Under the pieces are notes generated by a model that was not told the DNA's origin, ran no database searches, and worked only from the letters and a program-made list of their open reading frames with translations. Shown here piece after piece: positions 9,042 through 18,079 of a stretch of DNA of 64,000 nt. Positions within the stretch are counted from its first letter, which is position 1; each line of letters starts with the position of its first letter. This stretch comes from CANQBR01 sp964641395 (GTDB lineage: Bacteria > Bacillota > Negativicutes > Acidaminococcales > Acidaminococcaceae), in contig CAZXKQ010000004.1 in NCBI GenBank assembly GCA_964641395.1, positions 14,328-78,327 of the forward strand, written 5' to 3'. Made by a program: the position numbers and the translations under genes.

Positions 9042-10526
9042 CTAGGCCTTCTTCCCCCACAGCTTGGCCAGCAGGGGGCCGAAGAGGCTGAGGGCGGCCG
9101 CCGCCAGGAAGAAGAGGCAGAGGGGCCGGGTGAAGAAGATGCCCAAACTGCCGTCGCTCATAATCAAGGAGCCGACGAAGTTCTGCTCCACCATGCCTCC
9201 CAGGATGATCCCGATGATCACGGCGGACATGCTGAAGCCCAGCTTGTTCAACACGTAGCCCAGGCAGCCGCTGGCCACCATCAGGTAGACGTCGTTGAGG
9301 GAGTTATTGTAGGAATAGGTGCCTACCAAGGTCATCATGGTGATGATGGGCAGCAGGATGTGGATGGGCACCTTCACCACCTTGATGAAGAGCTTGATAA
9401 GGCTGAAGCCTAGGATGCCCATGATGATGTTGGCCAAGAGCAGGCCGATAAAGATGGCGTACACGTCAGGAGCCTTCTCCACGAAGAGGAGGGGTCCGGG
9501 CCGCAGCCCCTGGACCATCAGGGCCCCCATCATGATGGCGGTGGCCCCGTCCCCGGGAATGCCCAGGGTGAGGACGGGGATGAAGGCGCCGCCGCTGACT
9601 GCGTTGTTGCCGCTCTCCGAGGCTACGATGCCCTCCGGCTCCCCGTTGCCGAAGTTGGCCCGGTGCTTGCTCCAGCGCTTAGCCTGGTCGTAGCTGACGA
9701 AGGAGGCGATGTCGCCGCCGGTGCCGGGGACGCAGCCGATGAAGGTGCCGATACAGCTGGAACGGAGCAGGGTCACCGCCACCCGCTTGATATCCTGCCA
9801 GGAGGGGATGACCCGGTCGATGTTCAGCTCTCCCCCTGCCACCACGTGGTGGTAGTAGTCCTCGATGCTGCTGAGAACCTGGGCGAAGGCGAAGACGCCG
9901 ATGAGGACGGGGATGAAGGACACCCCGCCTAAGAAGTAGGTGGTGTCCAGGGTGAAGCGGACGGCGCCGCTCATAGCGTCAATGCCTACAGTGGCCAGGA
10001 AGAGGCCGATCAGGCCCCCCATCAGCCCCTTGAGGACGCTGCCGCTGGAAACGCTGGTGATGATGCTGAGGCCGAAGATGGCCAGGGCGAAGTATTCCGG
10101 CTTAGAGAACTGCAGGGCCACCTTGGCCAGCTGGGGGGCCAGGATGATGAGGCAGACGGTGCTGAAGATGCCGCCGAAGGTACTGGCCATGGTGGACAGG
10201 CCCAGGGCCCGGCCCGGCTGCTTCAGGACAGTGGCCATGGGATAGCCGTCCAGGGTGGTGGCCACGCTGGCCGGGGTGCCGGGAGTCTTCAACAGGATGG
10301 CGCTGATGCTGCCGCCGTAGATGGCGCCGCAGTAGATGCCCAGGAGCATCAGGATGCCCCCGATGCCCTGGAAGCTGAAGGTGAGGGGGAAGAGGAGGGC
10401 CAGGCCCATGTTAACGCTCAGGCCCGGCATGCAGCCGAAGGCTATGCCCACCGCCACCCCGAAGATGAGGCCCAGGATGTTCAAGGGCTCCCCTATCATG
10501 GCTAGGGCTGTAAGGATGTCTGCCAT
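9042..10526 (-). CDS. tctA: Tripartite tricarboxylate transporter large permease TctA
   Basis: Large membrane subunit (494 aa, about 12 transmembrane segments) of a TTT-type solute:ion symporter, which normally works with small subunit TctB and a periplasmic binding protein TctC. The family's glycine/proline-rich signature is seen near the N terminus (FGCMPGLSVNMG, then YCGAIYGGSISAILL and TPGTPAS) and repeated in the second half (GCVPGTGGDIASF, GIPGDGATAIM). The gene is 12 nt downstream of tctB. No TctC gene is in the window, so the substrate cannot be inferred; tricarboxylates and other organic anions are typical of the family. Confidence 0.92.
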   Translation of the reverse strand: MADILTALAMIGEPLNILGLIFGVAVGIAFGCMPGLSVNMGLALLFPLTFSFQGIGGILMLLGIYCGAIYGGSISAILLKTPGTPASVATTLDGYPMATVLKQPGRALGLSTMASTFGGIFSTVCLIILAPQLAKVALQFSKPEYFALAIFGLSIITSVSSGSVLKGLMGGLIGLFLATVGIDAMSGAVRFTLDTTYFLGGVSFIPVLIGVFAFAQVLSSIEDYYHHVVAGGELNIDRVIPSWQDIKRVAVTLLRSSCIGTFIGCVPGTGGDIASFVSYDQAKRWSKHRANFGNGEPEGIVASESGNNAVSGGAFIPVLTLGIPGDGATAIMMGALMVQGLRPGPLLFVEKAPDVYAIFIGLLLANIIMGILGFSLIKLFIKVVKVPIHILLPIITMMTLVGTYSYNNSLNDVYLMVASGCLGYVLNKLGFSMSAVIIGIILGGMVEQNFVGSLIMSDGSLGIFFTRPLCLFFLAAAALSLFGPLLAKLWGKKA

Positions 10527-10538
10527 AGCTCTCCCCTC

Positions 10539-11009
10539 CTATGCGAAAAAGATAGGCGGCGGCAGCTGGGTGTGAAGCAGCAGGCCGAAGATCAGGTAGA
10601 TGAAGAGCAGGGTGGCGCAGCTGGTGAGGAGCAGCACCTTCTTTTTCCGGTAGTCCATCAACCACATCACCCCGGGGATGAGGAAGAAGGCCGCCAGGTA
10701 GAAGCCTAGCAGGTTCACCACTACGCAGAAGGCCAGGGCCAGGCCCATCATAAGGTAGACCCGCTTGTTGGCGGTGCTGGCCAGCCTCACCTCTGTCTTG
10801 CCCAGCGCCTCCCTGTCCAGCCAGGTGGTGAGGCAGAGGGCCAGGGCGGCCAAGAGGAGGGCCAGGCCCAGGGCGAAGGGCCAGAAGCCGGGGCCGGGGC
10901 CGTTTTCAGTAAACTCCATGGGGAAGGTGGCGGCAGCAGCCATAATGGCGCCGCCGATGAGGACGCCTAGGAGGCTGACGACGTAGTTACACAGGGCCAT
11001 AGTGAGCAT
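10539..11009 (-). CDS. tctB: Tripartite tricarboxylate transporter small subunit TctB
   Basis: Small four-helix membrane subunit (156 aa) of the TTT transporter, recognised by size, four hydrophobic segments and position before tctA. It carries the loop ENGPGPGFWP after the first helix, typical of TctB. Start is ATG at 11009 behind AAGGAGGG, a ribosome site that overlaps the secF stop codon, so tctB is read from the sec operon transcript. An in-frame ATG at 11000 is less well spaced. Confidence 0.85.
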   Translation of the reverse strand: MLTMALCNYVVSLLGVLIGGAIMAAAATFPMEFTENGPGPGFWPFALGLALLLAALALCLTTWLDREALGKTEVRLASTANKRVYLMMGLALAFCVVVNLLGFYLAAFFLIPGVMWLMDYRKKKVLLLTSCATLLFIYLIFGLLLHTQLPPPIFFA

Positions 11010-11021
11010 GGGCAGCCCTCC

Positions 11022-11903
11022 TTATTTCACTACCTTGCTCCCCCTCAGCAGCAGCCACAGCGGGCCGGCTAGGAAGACAGAGGTGTAGAAGCCGCTGGTA
11101 AAGCCTACCAGCATGGCGAAGGAAAAGTTGCGGATAGTTTCCCCGCCGAAGAGGAAGATGGAGATGATGGCGAAGAGGGAGGTACCTACGGTGTAACAGC
11201 TGCGGGCCATGGTCTGCCAGATGGAATGGTCGATCATCTCCCCCAGGCTCTCGCTGCGCCGCCGCAGCTTCAGATTCTCCCGGATGCGGTCGAAGATAAC
11301 GATGGTGCCGTTGATGGAATAGCCCACCACCGTCAAAAGGGCGGCCACGAAGGAGGAGTCCATCTCCAGCTGCAGCAGGGAGAAGTAGCTGAGGGTGACG
11401 GACACGTCCACCATGAGGGCGATGATGGCGGCGATGGCGAACTTAAACTGGAAGCGGAAGGTGATGTAGGCGATCATCAGCAGCCAGCTGAGGACGATGG
11501 CCAGCACTGCCTGCTGGATCAGCTCTCCGCCGATGGTGGCGCCTACCTGCTCCACCCGCTTAATCTCGAAGTCCCCCAGCTTGCCCTGTAAGTCCCCCAT
11601 CACCTGGCGGCGGGCCTCATCCCCGATGACCGGGGTGCGGATCAGCACGGCCTCTGCCTTTTCTGCCGCCCCGTCGCTGGTCTCCAGCTGGATGATGGCG
11701 TTGCCTAGGTCGTGGTCCTTCAGCACCTCCCGCACCTCGGCCACCGCCACCGGCCGCTGAAAGGCCAGGTCCATGATGCTGCCGCCGGTGAAGTCGATGC
11801 CTAGGTTGAAGCCCCTGAAGATCATGGAGCCGAAGCCTACCAGGAGGAAGCTGATGGTGATGGCGAAGAAGATCTTGTAGTGCTTGGTAATGGAAAACAT
11901 CAC
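11022..11903 (-). CDS. secF: Protein translocase subunit SecF
   Basis: RND-like membrane partner of SecD that uses the proton-motive force to help pull preproteins through SecYEG. N-terminal membrane helix followed by the family motif GIDFTGGSIMDL, a small extracytoplasmic domain (about 45-130) and five further helices including VVGYSINGTIVIFDRIRENL. Length 293 aa. Its ATG overlaps the secD stop by 4 nt. Confidence 0.95.
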   Translation of the reverse strand: MMFSITKHYKIFFAITISFLLVGFGSMIFRGFNLGIDFTGGSIMDLAFQRPVAVAEVREVLKDHDLGNAIIQLETSDGAAEKAEAVLIRTPVIGDEARRQVMGDLQGKLGDFEIKRVEQVGATIGGELIQQAVLAIVLSWLLMIAYITFRFQFKFAIAAIIALMVDVSVTLSYFSLLQLEMDSSFVAALLTVVGYSINGTIVIFDRIRENLKLRRRSESLGEMIDHSIWQTMARSCYTVGTSLFAIISIFLFGGETIRNFSFAMLVGFTSGFYTSVFLAGPLWLLLRGSKVVK

Positions 11904-13141
11904 TGGGCCACCTCCTCTTTAGCAGGGGCCTTCATGCCGATGCCGTACCACAGGGGGCTCTTGGCCACCCCGCTGAAGACCAGGAAGTGGAGTAAGAACT
12001 TAGTCACCGTAATGGCGGAGAACATGCTGAGCACGGTGCCCAGGGCCAGGGTGACGGCAAAGCCCTTGATCGGGCCGGTGCCTAGGTAGAAGAGGACGGC
12101 TGCCGCCATAATGGTGGTCAGGTTGGAGTCGAAGATGGTGACGAAGGCCCGGCCGAAGCCGGCGTCCATGGCGCTACGCAGGGTACGGCCCCGCTTCAAC
12201 TCTTCCTTAAAACGCTCGAAGATCAGCACGTTGGCATCCACCGCCATGCCGATGGAGAGGATGATGCCGGCGATGCCCGGCAGGGTGAGGGTGGCGTTGA
12301 GGTAGCGCATCACCAAGAGCAGGAGGATTACATAGAGCAACAGGGCGATGTCTGCCACCAGGCCGGAGAGGCGGTAGAAGAGGAGCATGAAGATGAAGAC
12401 CCCGGCGATGCCGATGGTGAAGGCCTTCACCGACTTATCCTTAGAGTCCTGCCCCAGGGTGGGGCCTACGGTGCGGTTCTCCAACATCTCTATCTTCACC
12501 GGCAGGGAGCCACTGCGCAGCAAGATGGCCAGCTGCTCTGCCTCCTCCATAGTGCGGGAGCCGGTGATCTGGGCCCGGCCGCCGGTAATAGCCTCCTGCA
12601 CTACCGGAGCGGTGAGCACCTCCCCGTCTAACTCGATGGCTATCTGCCGGCCTACGTTGCGGGCGGTGAGCTCGGCAAACTTCTTGCCCCCCTCATCGTT
12701 AAATTCCAGGGAGACGACCGCCGCATTGCCCTGGGAGATCTGGCCCCGGGCGTCCTTCAGATCCCGGCCGGAGAGGACTACGTTGCCCCTGTCGTCCTTA
12801 AACTGCAGCAGGGCGGTCTTGCCTAGCATGGCGATGGCCTTTTCCGGATCCTTCACCCCAGGCAGCTCCACGATGATCCTGTCCTTGCCCTGGCGCTGCA
12901 CCACCGGCTCCGTCAAGCCTAGCTCGTTCACCCGGCGCTCGATGATCTTCACCGCCCTGTTCACTGCGTCATCGTCCACCTTCAGCTCCGGGGTGTCCAC
13001 TGCCTGGAGCACCACGTGGGTGCCTCCCTGCAGGTCCAGGCCCTGCTTGATGGAATTAGCCAGGGGGGAAATATAGACCAAGAAGCCCCCTACGATGGCC
13101 AAGGCGATGATGAAGAATTTGCCAAATTCACTCCACCTCAA
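11900..13141 (-). CDS. secD: Protein translocase subunit SecD
   Basis: Membrane partner of SecF in protein export. Motifs include GLDLQGGTHVVLQ near the N terminus, the P1 extracytoplasmic domain (about 40-230) and, in the membrane half, GMAVDANVLIFERFKEEL. At 413 aa it is a compact, Bacillota-type SecD with a short P1 domain. The start is TTG at 13141, eight bases after AGGGAGG; no ATG or GTG nearby fits better. It follows yajC and the cyclo-ligase gene, with a 121-nt gap that shows no clear promoter. Confidence 0.95.
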   Translation of the reverse strand: MRWSEFGKFFIIALAIVGGFLVYISPLANSIKQGLDLQGGTHVVLQAVDTPELKVDDDAVNRAVKIIERRVNELGLTEPVVQRQGKDRIIVELPGVKDPEKAIAMLGKTALLQFKDDRGNVVLSGRDLKDARGQISQGNAAVVSLEFNDEGGKKFAELTARNVGRQIAIELDGEVLTAPVVQEAITGGRAQITGSRTMEEAEQLAILLRSGSLPVKIEMLENRTVGPTLGQDSKDKSVKAFTIGIAGVFIFMLLFYRLSGLVADIALLLYVILLLLVMRYLNATLTLPGIAGIILSIGMAVDANVLIFERFKEELKRGRTLRSAMDAGFGRAFVTIFDSNLTTIMAAAVLFYLGTGPIKGFAVTLALGTVLSMFSAITVTKFLLHFLVFSGVAKSPLWYGIGMKAPAKEEVAQ

Positions 13142-13262
13142 AATTACAGCCTCCCTTGTCGCCGTTCTCCTTTATTGCTTGCAAATATAAGCTTCAATAC
13201 GCTTCCCCTGTCTCAATGTAGTCCTGCAGCCCCCTGCGAGCCCGACGCCCTCCTCACGGGGC

Positions 13263-13865
13263 TCAAACAGCGCCCCGACCCTCAGACTGGCAAGGCTTCC
13301 CTGGCTCTAGGAGGCCGGCCTCCGTCAGCACCCCGTCCAGGTATATATCCAGCTCCCCCATGGGCAGCCGCTCCAGCAGGAAGGAGCTGTGGCAGAGGCC
13401 CAGCTTGTAGGCCCTGCTGCAGCGGGCCAGGAAGCGGTCGTAGTAGCCGGCTCCCCGGCCCAGGCGTCCCCCCTGGGCGGTAAAGGCCAGCCCGGGCACC
13501 AAGACCAGGTCCAGCTCTTCCGGCGGACAGAAACTGCTGGGAGCAGCTACGCAGCGGATGCCGTAGCGGTCCCGGCCTAGGCCATCCAACTGGCTGAGCC
13601 GGGCCGCCTCCATCTGCCCCCCGCCGCCTACGGCCGGTACGTAGACCTCCTTGCCTGCCGCCAAGGCGGCGGCCAGGCAGGCGTCGATGTCGATTTCAGA
13701 GGTAAAAGCTAAATAGCCCATGATGCGCTTTCCCCTTTGGTAGGCGTCACAGGCTAATAAACGAGCTCCTAAGGCCCTGCTGGCAGCGGCAAGGCAGGCA
13801 GGCGCCAGGACCTGCCGCCCCAACTGCCGGCGGAGGGCGGCCTTCTCCTCAGCCAGCCCAGGCAT
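13263..13865 (-). CDS. 5-formyltetrahydrofolate cyclo-ligase
   Basis: ATP-dependent enzyme converting 5-formyl-THF to 5,10-methenyl-THF, which returns this storage folate to the one-carbon pool. The diagnostic C-terminal motif GRLGRGAGYYDRFL is present, and the N terminus has basic residues (KAALRRQL) typical of the ATP site. Length 200 aa. It starts 2 nt after the yajC stop, so it is inserted between yajC and secD, an unusual place for this gene. Confidence 0.92.
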   Translation of the reverse strand: MPGLAEEKAALRRQLGRQVLAPACLAAASRALGARLLACDAYQRGKRIMGYLAFTSEIDIDACLAAALAAGKEVYVPAVGGGGQMEAARLSQLDGLGRDRYGIRCVAAPSSFCPPEELDLVLVPGLAFTAQGGRLGRGAGYYDRFLARCSRAYKLGLCHSSFLLERLPMGELDIYLDGVLTEAGLLEPGKPCQSEGRGAV

Positions 13866-13867
13866 CC

Positions 13868-14146
13868 TCAGTTAGTAGGCTGCAAGCCGCTGACGGCGGT
13901 GCGGGTAAAGGTCATCTCTACCCCTTCCGCCACCTCTAGCACAACCTTCTTCTCGCTGATAGCGGTAATCTTGCCGTAGACGCCGCCTATGGTGATCACG
14001 TCATCCCCTACCCTCAGGCTGTCCAGCATGCTCTGCCGCCGTTGCTGCTCCTTCTTCTGGGGCCTGTAGAGCATGAAATAGAAGATACCGCCCATCAAGA
14101 GAAAGGGCCACAGGGTGTTGATAAGGTTCATCGGGCTACCGTCCAT
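13868..14146 (-). CDS. yajC: YajC, preprotein translocase accessory subunit
   Basis: Small single-helix membrane protein associated with SecDF. One hydrophobic helix (about residues 8-23) is followed by YRPQKKEQQRRQ and the GDDVITIGGVYGKI motif of the family. The start chosen is ATG at 14146 (MDGSPMNL), eight bases after GGAGG, giving 92 aa; a GTG 30 nt upstream lacks a spaced ribosome site. It lies 101 nt after tgt, in the classic tgt-yajC-secD-secF order. Confidence 0.93.
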   Translation of the reverse strand: MDGSPMNLINTLWPFLLMGGIFYFMLYRPQKKEQQRRQSMLDSLRVGDDVITIGGVYGKITAISEKKVVLEVAEGVEMTFTRTAVSGLQPTN

Positions 14147-14247
14147 CGCAAGCACCTCCGTATGAGCAATAAGCACTCCTGCGTCAGCAGGCCGGGCCGC
14201 CTAATGCAGGCTAAGCTAACTATTCGCTGTCAAGAGGGAAAATCCTT

Positions 14248-15363
14248 TTACCTACCATAGTTTTCCCAAAATCTTCGCCGATAGTCTCCAAAGGAGTCGG
14301 CGGCGATGGCCTGGCGGATCTCCGCAGCCAGGTTCAGCAGGTAATGCAGGTTGTGAATGGTCAACAGCCGCAGGGCCAGGGTCTCCTCCGCCTTGAAGAG
14401 GTGGCGGATGTAGGCCCGGGAGTAGTGGCGGCAGGTGTAGCAGCCGCAGCCCTCCTCCACCGGCAGAAAGTCCTGGGCGTAGGCTGCATTGCGCACCACC
14501 AGCCGCCCCTGGCGGGTCATGGCGGTGCCGTTGCGGGCCACCCGGGTAGGAAAGACGCAGTCCAGCATGTCCACTCCCAGGTTCACCGCTTCCACTATGC
14601 AGTCGGCAGTGCCCACCCCCATCAGGTAGCGTGGCTTCTCCCTAGGCAGCAGCTCCGTAGTCAGGGCCAGGGTCTGGTACATCAGCCCCTTCTCCTCCCC
14701 TACGGAGAGGCCGCCGATGCCGAAGCCGGCAAAGTCCTGGGCGGCCAGCTGCTCTACGCTGAGGCGGCGCAAATCTGGATACATGCTACCCTGGACGATG
14801 GCGAAGAGGCCCTGGTCAGGGCGGCTATGGCTGGCCAGGCAGCGGAGGGCCCAACGGCTGGTCCGCTCCGTGGAGGCCTTGGCGTACTGGTACTCTGCCG
14901 GATAGGGGATGCACTCGTCAAAGGCCATGGCGATGTCGCTGCCCAGATCCTCCTGTACCTGGGTGGCCAGCTCAGGGGAGAGGAACTGCCTGCTGCCGTC
15001 GATGTGGGAGCGGAACAGCACCCCCTCCTCGCTGATCTGTCGCAGGGGGCTGAGGGAGAAGACCTGGAAGCCGCCGCTGTCAGTGAGGATGCCCCGTTGG
15101 TAGTTCATAAAGGCGTGGAGGCCCCCCGCCTTCTTGATCAGCTGGGAGCCGGGCCGAAGGAAGAGGTGGTAGGTGTTGCTCAGGATCACCTGGCTGCCTA
15201 GCTGGTACAGTTCTTCCGGGGTGAGGGTCTTCACCGTGGCCTGGGTGCCTACCGGCATGAACATAGGGGTGGCAAAGTCCCCGTGGGGGGTGTGAAGCAG
15301 GCCCAGCCGGGCCCCTGTCTGCCTATCCTCTTTCAGCACTTCGTAGCTTATCCCTGGGGCCAT
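14248..15363 (-). CDS. tgt: tRNA-guanine transglycosylase
   Basis: Exchanges guanine-34 of GUN-anticodon tRNAs for preQ1 in queuosine synthesis. Active-site motifs are DSGGFQVFSL and GLDMLDCVFPTR (nucleophile Asp in the latter), with the zinc site CGCYTCRHYSRAY and its trailing His (IHNLHYL) near residues 300-340. Length 371 aa. ATG at 15363 follows GAGGAGGGAGC. The gene is 35 nt downstream of the Eis-like gene and may share its transcript. Confidence 0.96.
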   Translation of the reverse strand: MAPGISYEVLKEDRQTGARLGLLHTPHGDFATPMFMPVGTQATVKTLTPEELYQLGSQVILSNTYHLFLRPGSQLIKKAGGLHAFMNYQRGILTDSGGFQVFSLSPLRQISEEGVLFRSHIDGSRQFLSPELATQVQEDLGSDIAMAFDECIPYPAEYQYAKASTERTSRWALRCLASHSRPDQGLFAIVQGSMYPDLRRLSVEQLAAQDFAGFGIGGLSVGEEKGLMYQTLALTTELLPREKPRYLMGVGTADCIVEAVNLGVDMLDCVFPTRVARNGTAMTRQGRLVVRNAAYAQDFLPVEEGCGCYTCRHYSRAYIRHLFKAEETLALRLLTIHNLHYLLNLAAEIRQAIAADSFGDYRRRFWENYGR

Positions 15364-15398
15364 GCTCCCTCCTCAGCGCCGCAGGGCGGCGCCGTCAG

Positions 15399-16607
15399 TT
15401 AAAAATACTCGTTGATCCAGGTCCTGGCCTTAGGCAGCAGGGCCTCTAAGAGGGCCAGCCTCCCCTCCCGGCCGGGGGCCGCCGTCAAGCGGCCGGCCCG
15501 GTACAGCTCCGTGGCGCTGTAGGTGCCGAAGTAGAGCTGGCAGAAACTGTCCACCCCCAGGCTGAGGTCCTCCCCCTCTGAGGCGGCCTGGACTTCCAGG
15601 CGGCCTGGGGCCAGGTTCAGAAGCAACAACTGGTTATTCTCTTGGAGGAAATCATCCTTGATCCGCAGGGTGAGGCTGCCCTCGGGCAGGTCCTCCCTGG
15701 CCGGCAGGGCCTGGAGGGCGGCCCGGGGATTGAGGCAGCGGGCCATCATGAAGGGGGCCAGGCTGCCGCTGGCCTGCTGCTGGGGCAGGTAGAGGTAGGT
15801 GAGATCGTCCGCCGCAGCTAGATAGTCCAATTTAGTAGCGGAGCTGGCATGGCCTACGGCATAGCGGAGCAGGGCTAGCTGGGCCTGAGGCCGGAGACTG
15901 GCCAGCTCCTGGATCTGGAAGGAGCCCTCCCGCAGCTGGTAGAACATGTAGCCGCAGGCCTCCTCCCCCCGGCGGACCAGCACCCTCTCCACCCCTTCCA
16001 GGGCCTGCACCGCCAGCAGCTTCCGCCACTGCTCCGGGCCGCGGAGGGGGACGCCGTTGAAGCCCTGGCTGTAGGCCTCGTAGAGGGGGGCCAGCGCCGC
16101 CTCCGCCTCCGCCTCCGGCAGCCGCTCCAACTGGTAGTCCGGCCCCGGCTGGGGCAGGCAGTGGTCCAAGAGGGCTAGATCCAAGTGGTAGTGGTGGCGC
16201 AGGTAGCAGTAGGCGAAGCGGTAAGGCTGGTAGAGGCCGGCGTACACCGGCAGCAAGAGGGCGAAGAGTCTGCCCTGGGCGCGGAGCAGGCTGCACACCT
16301 GCAGCACCAGCTCCCGTAAGAGGCCCCGGCCCCGCAGCTCTGGGGCCACCGCCAGGCCTACCAGGTAGGGGACGGGCAGCTGCCGCCCCCGCAGCCTCAG
16401 CTGGTAGGGGTTGAGGTGGGCCATGCTGGCCAGGGCCTCCCCCCTTCCCAGGGGGCGGAAACCGCCGATCACCGTATTTTCTTGACAGCAGTAGCAGTGG
16501 AAGTAGTAGCGGAAGAAGGGGTCCTCCCTTTTCTCAAAGCAGTAGTCCCACAGCTCTTCCAGCTGGGGCAGCCCTTCCCGGCCTACTTCCCTGTATGTTA
16601 TGTCCAT
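15399..16607 (-). CDS. Eis-like GNAT family N-acetyltransferase
   Basis: Three-part acetyltransferase of the Eis type (COG4552): an N-terminal GNAT domain with acetyl-CoA motif VAPELRGRGLL (near residues 87-97), a second degenerate GNAT-like domain, and an SCP2-like C-terminal domain. Length 402 aa matches. In Eis the C-terminal carboxylate acts as catalytic base; here the chain ends NEYF. Known members acetylate aminoglycosides or protein lysines, but the substrate here is unknown. It starts 7 nt after the DUF2156 gene and is clearly co-transcribed with it. Confidence 0.8.
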   Translation of the reverse strand: MDITYREVGREGLPQLEELWDYCFEKREDPFFRYYFHCYCCQENTVIGGFRPLGRGEALASMAHLNPYQLRLRGRQLPVPYLVGLAVAPELRGRGLLRELVLQVCSLLRAQGRLFALLLPVYAGLYQPYRFAYCYLRHHYHLDLALLDHCLPQPGPDYQLERLPEAEAEAALAPLYEAYSQGFNGVPLRGPEQWRKLLAVQALEGVERVLVRRGEEACGYMFYQLREGSFQIQELASLRPQAQLALLRYAVGHASSATKLDYLAAADDLTYLYLPQQQASGSLAPFMMARCLNPRAALQALPAREDLPEGSLTLRIKDDFLQENNQLLLLNLAPGRLEVQAASEGEDLSLGVDSFCQLYFGTYSATELYRAGRLTAAPGREGRLALLEALLPKARTWINEYF

Positions 16608-16614
16608 AGGCGCC

Positions 16615-17493
16615 TCAGTAGCGACAGGAATATTTTTCGATCATAAATTCTGGGTGGAGGGCCTGCTTAGCCTGGCGCAGGGCCTGGTTGCCCATGTCCT
16701 CCTCCCGGTTCAAATAGGTCACATCCCCCCACAGCTGTTGGGCGCAGTCCTTGCAGATGGCGGTGTAGAGGCCCCGGATGGCCGGGTTGGCCTTCTCCAC
16801 GTGGAGCACTGCCGTGTCCTCATTGATCTTGCTGCCGTAGCTGAAGGCCTGGATGCGGCCGTCGATGCGGATCAATCCCCCCCGCAGACCCAGGGCGGTG
16901 AAGTTGGAGAGGGCCCGGAAGATGGCCAGCCGCTCCTCCCCGATAGAGGGATCGTGGATGGCCCGCCAATCGCACCAGGCGTAGGCGAAGCTCAGGCACT
17001 CGTGGAGGCTGTCCGCCGTAATAGGCTCGAAGACGTAGTTTGGCTGCTCCCGGACAAAGGCGTTGTAGTGGTTCTTCTGGCCGTGGAGCTTGCGGCCGGA
17101 GAGGGTGGCCAGCTTCTCCCGTAGGTAGACGTAGTCCCAGTTGTCCCGGTCCGTCTCAAAGACTAAGCCGGGCAGGGCCTGTTCCAGCCGCTCCTTGGCC
17201 CTCTGGCCAATGCCGTGGAGGGCGAAGGACTGGCCTTCGTAGGCCTTGACGGCCTCCAGCACCTGGGGCAGCGCCTCCGTCCTCCCCCCCAGCGGGGGCA
17301 GGAAGAAGTCCACTCCTCCCCGCTTCACCCGCACCAGCAGGAAGCCCTGGTACTGGCACCAGTAGATGTGGTAGCAGTCCTGCCAGATGAAGAGGTTGCT
17401 GAAGGCCCGCTCGCTGGCCCGCTCCCCTGCCTCCCGCAGGTAGCCGTCCAGCAGAGGCTTATCCGCCAGGGTTATTTCATTAAAGATTAAAAT
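16615..17493 (-). CDS. DUF2156 / phosphatidylglycerol lysyltransferase C-terminal-like protein, probable ATT start
   Basis: GNAT-fold protein related to the C-terminal catalytic domain of MprF (aminoacyl-phosphatidylglycerol synthase); no membrane flippase part. The frame stays open upstream of the first GTG (17334) back to a stop at 17524-17526, and this upstream stretch encodes the expected family N terminus (LIFNEITLADKPLLDGYL, then SNLFIWQDCYHIYW). No ATG, GTG or TTG lies there; an ATT at 17491-17493, eight bases after an AAGGGGG ribosome site, is the best start and gives 292 aa, the usual family length. Starting at 17334 would delete about 53 conserved residues. Substrate unknown. Confidence 0.8.
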   Translation of the reverse strand: MLIFNEITLADKPLLDGYLREAGERASERAFSNLFIWQDCYHIYWCQYQGFLLVRVKRGGVDFFLPPLGGRTEALPQVLEAVKAYEGQSFALHGIGQRAKERLEQALPGLVFETDRDNWDYVYLREKLATLSGRKLHGQKNHYNAFVREQPNYVFEPITADSLHECLSFAYAWCDWRAIHDPSIGEERLAIFRALSNFTALGLRGGLIRIDGRIQAFSYGSKINEDTAVLHVEKANPAIRGLYTAICKDCAQQLWGDVTYLNREEDMGNQALRQAKQALHPEFMIEKYSCRY

Positions 17494-17527
17494 AGCTAAG
17501 ACCCCCTTCCGGGCATCCTTCCCCTAT

Positions 17528-18079
17528 CTATCCCACCGCCCCTCTGTCTAAGAGGCGGCGTACCTTTCCGGCCATATAACAGCCCAGGCAGCCAGTGACG
17601 AACTGGGGCAGGGTCATGGCCCACAGCACTGCCTGCCGCAGGCCCTCCTCCCTCACCGCCGCCAGCTCCAGGGCCAGCAGGGCGGCTCCCAACATACACA
17701 GGCTCTTGGCCAAAGGGGGCATAAGGCAGAGGGCTGCCTGCCGGAGGGGGCCTGGCAGCCGGAACCTCCCCCAACTATCCAGGGCGGCCACCACGCCGCA
17801 GAAACAGCAGTTGCCCGCCATAACCACCGGTATCAACACCACCAGGGCCAGCTGCCCCTGTAAGTAGGCGGTGCAGGGCAGCAGGCAGGCCAGCAGCAGG
17901 GCTGTAGGCAGGCCGCAGCAGGCCCAGCTCACCACTAACAGCAGGTGCACCAGGCTGCCGATGAGGAAGGTGCTGAGGAAGAGGGGCAGGGGCAAAAAGA
18001 GGCGCAGGCTCTGGACAGCCAGGGCCAGGCCTAGGAGCAGGGCCCCCCGAAGGTAGCGGACCAGGCTCTCGTGCTTCAT
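17528..18079 (-). CDS. Small polytopic membrane protein, possibly an ECF-type S component
   Basis: About 183 aa with five to six hydrophobic segments. The pattern RLFLPLPLFLSTFLIG near the N terminus and LPQFVTGCLGCYMAGK near the C terminus recalls substrate-binding (S) subunits of ECF vitamin transporters, but I cannot name a substrate and the assignment is tentative. It is cysteine-rich for a membrane protein. The start is ATG at 18079 overlapping the stop of the upstream aminotransferase homologue (ATGA), so the two are translationally coupled; a GTG at 18094 is possible but badly spaced. Confidence 0.65.
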   Translation of the reverse strand: MKHESLVRYLRGALLLGLALAVQSLRLFLPLPLFLSTFLIGSLVHLLLVVSWACCGLPTALLLACLLPCTAYLQGQLALVVLIPVVMAGNCCFCGVVAALDSWGRFRLPGPLRQAALCLMPPLAKSLCMLGAALLALELAAVREEGLRQAVLWAMTLPQFVTGCLGCYMAGKVRRLLDRGAVG

